From positions 124,001 to 188,000 of the forward strand of contig CABUBB010000001.1 of the NCBI GenBank assembly GCA_902489745.1: 64,000 nucleotides of DNA, written 5' to 3'. Source of the stretch: Metaruminococcus_A sp003150405. Lineage in GTDB: Bacteria > Bacillota > Clostridia > Oscillospirales > Ruminococcaceae. The notes below the pieces were generated by a model, which was not told where the DNA came from, did no database searches, and saw only the letters and a program-made list of their open reading frames with translations. Positions 58,040 through 64,000 of this stretch are shown in pieces. Within the stretch, counting starts at the first letter, position 1, and each line of letters begins with the position of its first letter. Made by a program: the position numbers and the translations under genes.

Positions 58040-58260
58040 AGGGGTTCCTCCTGTGCAAAAAGATGTTTTTATTGTATCTTATGCGCAGCGGCTCAAAAAG
58101 GAACCGGCAAATACAATGTTTTCGGTTGATTTGCTTGCCCCATTAACCAGATGGCCTATTCTTCGGCTGGCCAATATTTTTGCAAAATGGTGTGAATTTT
58201 TTATCGCTACAGCAATCGTCCTGTATTGGCGGATAGCACCGGGTACTCAATCATAAAAAT

Positions 58261-58302
58261 AAAAGCGGTAAAACAGAACCAAAGCCCTATTTTACCGCTT
58301 TT
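58261..58302 (-). terminator. Terminator of the DUF4317 gene
   Basis: A 13-bp stem (58261-58273 with 58290-58302); on the minus strand a T-rich run follows. Confidence 0.8.
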
Positions 58303-58320
58303 TCCGGTTGGAATAGCTCC

Positions 58321-59451
58321 TTACGGCGCAATATGAATATCCACCCCGTTGACTTCTACGCCGTCTTCCGCACGGATGAGGATGTATTTTGCGCCGTTGA
58401 TCACCCGTGTTTCTATGAGATCGCTGCGCTCCGGGTTCACCTGAATGGTGACATCCGGGGTTTTCACCTGGAATTTGCTGTCCACCAGGTTGCGCGGGCT
58501 GAGACCAGTGTCGGACCCAAAGGCCGCGTCGTATTTTTCCTCAAAGACTTTAACGCGCTGTTCCGAAATCCCGCAGCCTTGCAGAACCTGTTTCATGTCT
58601 CTCTTGGAAATAACCGGCGGTTCCGCCTCTTTGTTTGCCTTGTGCTCTTCAATCAGCTCGTAGAGCTGCTCGTGAACGGCCTGAACCACATCGTAGCTAC
58701 AGTCCTTTTCAAGAGTGGTCTCCAAAATGGCCTCAAACGTCTCTTTCTGGTCGGCCGCGGGCATGGGAATTTCGGTATTGAACAAAGCTTCTACCAGTTC
58801 TTGGTGGTTTTCCGCCGTGTTGCGGGAGTAGTAAAGGGCATTGTAAATGTTTGCGCTGCGGTCATCAAAAGCAGGGAAGAGGAACCCGAGTTCCGGCGCG
58901 GAGACAATCCAGTCGGCCGTCCGGTTGTGAAGCTGGTTGTCGCTCGCAAAATAGCTCAGTGCCGGCTGGGTCATCTTGACCGGGCAAATGCTGCATAAAA
59001 TGTAGGAAAACACCTCGGAAGAAGCATCTTCAAGGGATTCTCCATCCTTGGAGTGGTACGGTACGTCGTATGTATCCTGCGCCAGTAAAATCATGTACTG
59101 GCCCTCCAGCGAAAGCGCCTGTATTACCCGCTGGTAAAAGGCCTGTACTGCTTCTTCATCGTTTAGGGCAGAATTCCGCAGCGCCATGAGCAGCCGGTGT
59201 TCATCGCTGTCAACCACCTGCTGGGTGGTAAAGGTAACGTCAATTAGGTTTTTTCCAAGCGTTCCGGAGAGAGAACGCTTTAAAAGCGCCAGAATTTTTT
59301 CAGCTTCCTCCTGCGGCGTCAGTGCCAAAGACTGGCTGAACTGGGATATAATCTCCCGGTTGCTGTTGACATAGCAGCCGCGCACATGGCTGATGTTGCT
59401 TTTATCCGGGCGAAACCGGCGGCGGATTTCTGCAATCTCTTTTTCGTTCAT
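58321..59451 (-). CDS. DUF4317 domain protein
   Basis: A 376-residue cytosolic protein of the DUF4317 family, recognised by the start EIAEIRRRFRPDKSNISHVRGCYVN and the middle YMILLAQDTYDVPYHSKDGE; the C-terminal third is a separate domain. It is widespread in Clostridia and its role is unknown. The gene is monocistronic with its own promoter and terminator. ATG 59451 is the natural start. Confidence 0.82.
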   Translation of the reverse strand: MNEKEIAEIRRRFRPDKSNISHVRGCYVNSNREIISQFSQSLALTPQEEAEKILALLKRSLSGTLGKNLIDVTFTTQQVVDSDEHRLLMALRNSALNDEEAVQAFYQRVIQALSLEGQYMILLAQDTYDVPYHSKDGESLEDASSEVFSYILCSICPVKMTQPALSYFASDNQLHNRTADWIVSAPELGFLFPAFDDRSANIYNALYYSRNTAENHQELVEALFNTEIPMPAADQKETFEAILETTLEKDCSYDVVQAVHEQLYELIEEHKANKEAEPPVISKRDMKQVLQGCGISEQRVKVFEEKYDAAFGSDTGLSPRNLVDSKFQVKTPDVTIQVNPERSDLIETRVINGAKYILIRAEDGVEVNGVDIHIAP

Positions 59452-59553
59452 AAAATCCTCTTTTCGGTATCAGGTTCTATTTCCGGGTCAGGGTTGTCCA
59501 TTGTTAAATTCAGCCTGGATCATATCAGAGACAATCCACCTGCCGGAGCTTTT

Positions 59554-59582
59554 ATTATAACACGGGTTCTGTTCCGCTTCAA
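59554..59582 (-). promoter_or_regulatory. DUF4317 gene promoter
   Basis: On the minus strand: TTGAAG (59582-59577), 17-bp spacer, perfect TATAAT (59559-59554). The rest of the 59452-59772 gap holds only this and the next promoter. Confidence 0.65.
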
Positions 59583-59680
59583 AGATAATTTTGTCAAAGA
59601 ACAGACCGTGCATTCGGCCCGGTACCTCGCTGAAACCGGCCTGAAAAGTAAAATACCGTCGGCTGGGCTTTCAAAATGCC

Positions 59681-59709
59681 TTGCGCACCTACGGGTTTTC
59701 GTCTATACT
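59681..59709 (+). promoter_or_regulatory. Promoter of the small GIY-YIG gene
   Basis: TTGCGC (59681-59686), 17-bp spacer, TATACT (59704-59709), 64 bases before the GTG start. Confidence 0.6.
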
Positions 59710-59772
59710 CATTTTAGTACCGGAGAATGCGGCCGTGAATTTCGGCGCCGTTTGAAAAGGGGGACTGCAAAG

Positions 59773-60057
59773 GTGGCGCATTACGCTTATCTGCTTCGCT
59801 GTGCAGACGGCACGTTTTACAGCGGTTATACCACGGATTTGCAGCGCCGTACCGCCGCACACAACAGTGGACACGGGGCCAAATACACCCGTTCCAGACG
59901 GCCGGTTGTTTTGGTTTATTATGAATCCTTTGAAAGCAAGAGCGAGGCGCTGAAACGGGAAGCCGCCTTGAAAAAACGCACACATCTGCAAAAACAGGCA
60001 TTGGCAGACCAGTTTTCAAGAGCCGAATCAGCCAGTTCTTCCGGCAGTCTAAAATAG
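59773..60057 (+). CDS. GIY-YIG nuclease family protein (UPF0213/YhbQ-like, GTG start)
   Basis: A 94-residue single GIY-YIG domain: HYAYLLRCADGTFYSGYTTD gives the YLL...YSGYT form, then RRTAAHNSGHGAKYTRSRRP and ESKSEALKREAALK with the conserved Glu. These UvrC-like small nucleases act on DNA; the family's task is not settled. GTG 59773 follows AGGGGG at about 10 bases; the frame continues upstream without a good start. The stop is inside the hairpin that follows. Confidence 0.8.
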   Translation: MAHYAYLLRCADGTFYSGYTTDLQRRTAAHNSGHGAKYTRSRRPVVLVYYESFESKSEALKREAALKKRTHLQKQALADQFSRAESASSSGSLK

Positions 60058-60112
60058 AACACTCCCCCGCAAAGGTGAACACAGGATGCGCTCCTTTGCG
60101 GGGGAGTGTTCT
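60056..60112. terminator. Long perfect hairpin between convergent genes
   Basis: A 20-bp perfect stem (60056-60075 with 60093-60112) separates the GIY-YIG gene from the minus-strand helicase gene. No long T run follows, so it may act as a structured 3' end for both. Confidence 0.65.
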
Positions 60113-60127
60113 GTATGTTGCGTCTGT

Positions 60128-63100
60128 TCATCCAAATAAACTGAGTTGTTTTCCGGCGGACGGCTGCCTTTTTCGCATAGCGTCCTCTGACTTAATCCAT
60201 TGCGCAGGGATATCCGCTAGGAAAAGGGAAGGTTCTTTGGACGTCATCAGAACTAATTCATCCTTGGCACGCGTCATGCCAACATAGAACAGCCGCCGTT
60301 CCTCTTCCAAATCCGTCGGGCGGTGCGGGGATTCCAACGGAATACGCCCCTTTTGCACGCCACAGAGAAAGACCACTGGGAATTCCAGCCCTTTGGAACC
60401 GTGCAGCGTCATCAGGGTAACCATACCGGAGGTGTAAGCCTTTTCACTGCGTGCAATATCGCTTTCCTGTCCCAGGGCGAGCAGTTGTAAAAATGCCGGC
60501 ATTTCCTTGTGGAAAACCGCAGCCTCCAACAGTGCGCGGTATTCTTCGTTTTTTCCCAGGGCAATTTTTTCCGCCCACCGTTCCAGCAGCTTGCGGGGCC
60601 TGTTTTTCCACAGAAGCGGCCGAAAAGCATGGTAAAGCGCCATCCATTGCTGCAGCAACCCAATCTGCTGGTAGTCAGCTGTAATTTGTTCAAATTGTTC
60701 ATCAATTTTCTGCGGATCCGCCCGCTGCCACACAGTGGAAAAGCCCTGCACCAAATCCTCCGGGCAATGCCAGATGAGCTTTAAGCAGGCGCGGAGGGAG
60801 ACAACATCGGCCGGATTTTCCACCGAGCGGAAAAAGCCGATGGTTCCGCGCACCGTTTCATCGGATAAAAAGTCATCCCGGCCTTTTACAACATAGGGGA
60901 TTCCCTCCTGCCGCAGGCATTTTTCCAATACCCGCGCCTGCCGGTGGGTGCGGTAGAGCACCGCAATGTCGGAAAACTCCCGGGCCTGCCGTTCCTCGCT
61001 GCGTGTGCCGAACGCCTGCGCCTCCAACATATCCAGTCCGCCGACAATGCGGCCGATTTCTTTGGCAACATAAATTCCTTCAGACAAATCGCTTCCTGCT
61101 GTCAGAAGGCGAACCGGCCGGCCGGGCTTCCGGTTTGCCTCCAGTGTCCGCTCTGCTCCCTGGTTTTTGGCGATCACCGGTAGCGCACAGCTCAGGATTT
61201 CCGGCGTAGAACGGTAATTCTGGCGGAGCCGGATCGTCCGAAGCTCCGGAAAATCGGCCTTCAGCCGTTCAAAGCAATGCGCGTCTGAACCGCGGAACCC
61301 GTAGATGGACTGGTCCGGGTCGCCGATGACAAAGATCCCTTCGCTGTGCGCTCCCCATGCCCGGATCAGGCGGTATTGCAAGGGGTTGATGTCCTGAAAT
61401 TCATCCACCAGCAAATAGGAAAAATGGCTTTCGCCGCGTTTGCGTGCATCCGGCGCCTGTTCCCATTCCGCCAGCGCTTCCAGCAGCAGGTCGTCAAAGT
61501 CCAATGCGCCCGTCTGCCGGAGCGCTTCGCAGTAATGGTCGAACAGCTCCGGTGTAAGAGCGGTTTCGGCAATCGGCAGGCCGCTTTTTATTTTAGAAAC
61601 CTCCTGAACAAGCTGCCGCGCCGGGAGCTGAACCCCTGTCTCCCGCAAAACATCCGCCGCATATTCCAGGCATTCGGTGTCATCGGCCAGCACAATTCTG
61701 CCGCGACGCTGCTCTAAATAATTAAGGCAAATGGCATGAAAGGTTCCAATCTGCATAGACCGTGCGGCGCGTTTGCCAACCTGCTGCTCCAATCGTTCCC
61801 GCATTTCATTTGCCGCTTGATTGGTAAAGGTGACGGCTGTAATTTCCCCGGCTTTTTTGTGGCCCTGTTCTATCAGGGCCGCAATTTTGGCAACCAGCGT
61901 TCGGGTTTTTCCGGTGCCCGGTCCGGCAACGACGGCAACCGCTCGTTCCTTTGCCTCGATAGCCGCCTTCTGCTCCGGGTTAAGCTCTGAGAATGGGCTG
62001 GCAGAGGTGACATTCCTTTCGGCGGGTTCGTTAAGCCGGGCAATTTCCGGCGCTTTCTTCAATGCGGCTTCCAGTTTTGAGCTGCGCTTCTTTTGGGCTG
62101 GGATCAGTCCTCCAAACAGTGAAGTCTGCCCGTTGATGGTTTCAATTTCCGATTGCTCCAGCAACCGGATTTTCCCGTATTCTCCATCATAACCGGGAAT
62201 GCGTTCCACCCTTCCGGCCCGCAGCCGCCGGATACCCTCCGCTACACAGGGCCCTGTGGTACGTTCAATTTCTTCCGGCGGAATCTCCCGCAGGATGCGG
62301 AATTCCGGCCCCAGTTTGTGCAGCATGGCTTCATAAGCGGCGTTTACCTTGGTACTGGCAGGAGAAAGTCCGGTGGAGCCTGCAATAACCTCTGGAAGCG
62401 GCACAAGACTTTCAAATGGATGTGCCGCTGGAAGGCAAAAACCCTCCGCACGGTCGGCAAGCTCCTCCACCCGGTGCTGTACGCCGATGGTGATTTTTTT
62501 GCCGCAGACTGGGCATCGTCCGCCCAGCTTTTCCGTTTCCGTAGGGGTCAGGCTAAGGCCGCAGTTCCTGTGGCCGTCATAGTGGTACTTTCCTTCCTCC
62601 GGGAAAAATTCAATGGTTCCAGCAAGCCCTTCGCCCCGTAAGGCTTTTGCCAGCCCCTGGTAGGAGAGCGGCGCGTCAATGAGGTTTGCCTCCCGCCCCA
62701 GCTTGGCAGGGGAGTGTGCGTCCGAATTGGAGATGAGGATGAACCGATCCAGCGCCGAAACGCGCCAGTTCATTGGCGGGTCAGAGGAAAGCCCGGTCTC
62801 CAGTGCGTGGATGTATGGAGTCAAATCCTCATAGCATTCCTCTATGGTGTCAAATCCAGAAAAGGCTCCGAACAGCGAAAAGTGTGGCGTCCAAATATGT
62901 GCTGGGACAAAAATGGCGTCCGGACAGCTTTCTAACGTAATTTCCAGCAAATCGCGGCTGTCCAGCCCAAGAATAGGCCGTCCGTCGGAATGGATGTTGC
63001 CAATCGCCTCCAGCTTGAGGGCAAGCTGTTCCGCCTCCTCAAGCCCAGGGAGCAGGATGAGGTTGTGCACCTTGCGTACCCGCCCGTTTTTCTTGTAAAT

Positions 63101-63376
63101 GGAGCTGATTTCCCCAGTCACCACAAACCGCGGCCTGTCCGCAGATGAGACGGTGGGATCATCCAGCCGGAGCTCTTCCCGCAGGGTGTAAAGCCCTTCT
63201 TCAGCCGGGATAAGCCGCTGTTTCAGAATCTGCCGCCATGCAGGATGGGTAAAATCCCCAGTACCCACCAGCCCAATCCCTTTGCGCCGCGCCCAGAGGT
63301 CGAGGTGTTCCGGGTCGCAATCCTTGCTGGTCGCCCGGGAATAACTGGAATGAATGTGTAAATCAGCAATATACAT
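60128..63376 (-). CDS. EndoQ-like PHP nuclease fused to a UvrD/Rep helicase
   Basis: A 1082-residue protein. Residues 1-400 are EndoQ/PHP-like: MYIADLHIHSSYSRATSKD with metal ligands, LVGTGDFTHP, SNSDAHSPAKLGREAN and a zinc module (CPVCGKKITIGVQHR). From about residue 460 a superfamily-1 helicase follows: Walker A AGPGTGKTRTLVAKI near 484, LLVDEFQDINPLQ, RLRQNYRSTPEIL, TLHGSKGLEFPVVFL and FYVGMTRAKDELVLM. EndoQ enzymes cut at deaminated or abasic bases, so the fusion points to DNA repair with unwinding. AGGTGA before ATG 63376 sets the start; the frame runs on to 63532. Confidence 0.88.
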   Translation of the reverse strand: MYIADLHIHSSYSRATSKDCDPEHLDLWARRKGIGLVGTGDFTHPAWRQILKQRLIPAEEGLYTLREELRLDDPTVSSADRPRFVVTGEISSIYKKNGRVRKVHNLILLPGLEEAEQLALKLEAIGNIHSDGRPILGLDSRDLLEITLESCPDAIFVPAHIWTPHFSLFGAFSGFDTIEECYEDLTPYIHALETGLSSDPPMNWRVSALDRFILISNSDAHSPAKLGREANLIDAPLSYQGLAKALRGEGLAGTIEFFPEEGKYHYDGHRNCGLSLTPTETEKLGGRCPVCGKKITIGVQHRVEELADRAEGFCLPAAHPFESLVPLPEVIAGSTGLSPASTKVNAAYEAMLHKLGPEFRILREIPPEEIERTTGPCVAEGIRRLRAGRVERIPGYDGEYGKIRLLEQSEIETINGQTSLFGGLIPAQKKRSSKLEAALKKAPEIARLNEPAERNVTSASPFSELNPEQKAAIEAKERAVAVVAGPGTGKTRTLVAKIAALIEQGHKKAGEITAVTFTNQAANEMRERLEQQVGKRAARSMQIGTFHAICLNYLEQRRGRIVLADDTECLEYAADVLRETGVQLPARQLVQEVSKIKSGLPIAETALTPELFDHYCEALRQTGALDFDDLLLEALAEWEQAPDARKRGESHFSYLLVDEFQDINPLQYRLIRAWGAHSEGIFVIGDPDQSIYGFRGSDAHCFERLKADFPELRTIRLRQNYRSTPEILSCALPVIAKNQGAERTLEANRKPGRPVRLLTAGSDLSEGIYVAKEIGRIVGGLDMLEAQAFGTRSEERQAREFSDIAVLYRTHRQARVLEKCLRQEGIPYVVKGRDDFLSDETVRGTIGFFRSVENPADVVSLRACLKLIWHCPEDLVQGFSTVWQRADPQKIDEQFEQITADYQQIGLLQQWMALYHAFRPLLWKNRPRKLLERWAEKIALGKNEEYRALLEAAVFHKEMPAFLQLLALGQESDIARSEKAYTSGMVTLMTLHGSKGLEFPVVFLCGVQKGRIPLESPHRPTDLEEERRLFYVGMTRAKDELVLMTSKEPSLFLADIPAQWIKSEDAMRKRQPSAGKQLSLFG

Positions 63377-63438
63377 CGTCTTCACCTGCGCTTTTTCAGA
63401 TAGCATCATTATAGCTTTTTCGACAGGAACTTGCAAGA

Positions 63439-63467
63439 TTGCACCCCGCTTTGCGGTGCGGTATAAT
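63439..63467 (+). promoter_or_regulatory. Promoter of the MBL-fold gene
   Basis: TTGCAC (63439-63444), 17-bp spacer, perfect TATAAT (63462-63467), 26 bases before the ATG. Confidence 0.65.
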
Positions 63468-63492
63468 ACTGGCAGAAGGGGGAGTGTCCAAT

Positions 63493-64000
63493 ATGATGGT
63501 AAAGGTTCACAGCGAATCGTATGAAAAGTCATTCGAGCAGTTTGAGCGGGATTTTATCCGTGAGCACGACGCGTTTTACCGCAATCCGGCCGCTTATTGG
63601 CTGGAGCCGTTCCGCATTGCGGGAGACCTCTACTATGTCGGAGATAAAATGGTTTGTGTCCATCTCATCGACACCGGGGAGGGGCTGTTGCTCATTGACA
63701 GCGGCTACCAGCACACCATCCATCTGCTGTTTCAGTCCATCTGGGAACTCGGTTTTTCTCCCAAAAATATCCGCTGGATTTTGCATACCCACGGCCATTT
63801 TGACCATTTCGGCGCGACCAATGAGTTGCGCGCTCTGTCCGGTGCAAAAAGCTACCTCAGTGAGACGGATGCTCGCCTGCTGGAGCAGGATCCACGCCTT
63901 GGCCTGCTCTGCTACAACCCAAATCCATACGCCCGCTTGCCGGAGGTAGATGAAACCTTTCGTGACGGCGACGTTCTTTCCTTTGGCGGCCTCCGCATCC
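63493..64000 (+). CDS. MBL-fold metallohydrolase (3' end outside window)
   Basis: The frame from ATG 63493 (second ATG 63496) is open to the window end. It shows LYYVGDKMVCVHLIDTGEGL, LLIDSGYQ and the zinc motif HTHGHFDHFGA (HxHxDH), then DGDVLSFGGLRI, so it is a metallo-beta-lactamase superfamily hydrolase. The order of segments resembles subclass-B3-like hydrolases, but most such chromosomal proteins are not beta-lactamases. GGGAG lies upstream. Function not assigned. Confidence 0.82.
   Translation, partial: MMVKVHSESYEKSFEQFERDFIREHDAFYRNPAAYWLEPFRIAGDLYYVGDKMVCVHLIDTGEGLLLIDSGYQHTIHLLFQSIWELGFSPKNIRWILHTHGHFDHFGATNELRALSGAKSYLSETDARLLEQDPRLGLLCYNPNPYARLPEVDETFRDGDVLSFGGLRI

Overview
The window looks like a chromosome segment of a low-redundancy, mid-GC Firmicute of class Clostridia, probably Oscillospiraceae or a close relative. 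The evidence is the gene families (DUF4317, DUF3783, cysteine-rich VLP, TnpV, AXE1-type acetylxylan esterase, a clostridial split methionine synthase), strong Shine-Dalgarno sites and -35/-10 promoters of the housekeeping type. The genus assignment is inference; no marker gene such as 16S rRNA is present.

Region 1 (1-22.7 kb) is ordinary core chromosome. It starts inside a homocysteine methyltransferase/MTHFR fusion that overlaps a methyltetrahydrofolate methyltransferase (C1/methionine metabolism). A B12-binding radical SAM protein, an alpha/beta hydrolase, an acetylxylan esterase and a sugar isomerase-like protein follow. A complete arginine pathway lies on the minus strand in the order argG-argH-argC-argJ-argB-argD-argF, with ARG-box-like sites in front of argG. 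Then come a flavin reductase-like protein, a C_GCAxxG_C_C protein, thioredoxin reductase, a calcium-type P-type ATPase, a phosphofructokinase and a Dabb protein.

Region 2 (22,838-46,320) is a 23.5-kb integrated mobile island. It is inserted in the anticodon loop of a serine tRNA gene (anticodon CGA): the 5' half of that tRNA is at 22,797-22,837 and the 3' half at 46,312-46,370, sharing a 9-bp core. Just inside the left end the island carries a different, complete tRNA-Ser with the same anticodon, which can replace the gene it broke. Near-identical tandem repeats lie near both ends and are probable integrase arm sites. Cargo on the left: tyrosine integrase, ParB-like protein, a frameshifted MobC, a small mobilization protein, a RepA-like ATPase, a cysteine-rich VLP protein, an HTH protein and a 0.7-kb array of alternating repeats that may be a replication origin. 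No relaxase or conjugation machinery is visible. The centre has a metallophosphoesterase-unknown-metallophosphoesterase operon. The right half is one long defence operon: HTH, small ORF, GIY-YIG/DUF4357, HsdR, HsdM, HsdS, a Septu-like ATPase and HNH nuclease pair, and a protein joining a DUF4365-like nuclease to the C-terminal half of a UvrD helicase. A DUF234-type ATPase, a broken tnpV, an orphan HipB-like regulator with three phased operators, and a double-HTH protein finish the island.

Region 3 (46.4-57.2 kb) mixes decay and working genes. Broken genes: N- and C-terminal pieces of serine recombinases, a PadR/DUF1048 pair, a TetR-like remnant and a diguanylate cyclase with three in-frame stops. 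Intact genes: a DUF3783 protein, a GntR-controlled ABC transporter operon, feoAB under a DtxR-type iron box, and a membrane EAL phosphodiesterase.

Region 4 (57.3-64 kb) holds an N-acetylmuramoyl-L-alanine amidase, a DUF4317 protein, a small GIY-YIG protein, an EndoQ-like PHP domain fused to a UvrD-type helicase, and the start of a metallo-beta-lactamase-fold hydrolase cut by the window edge.
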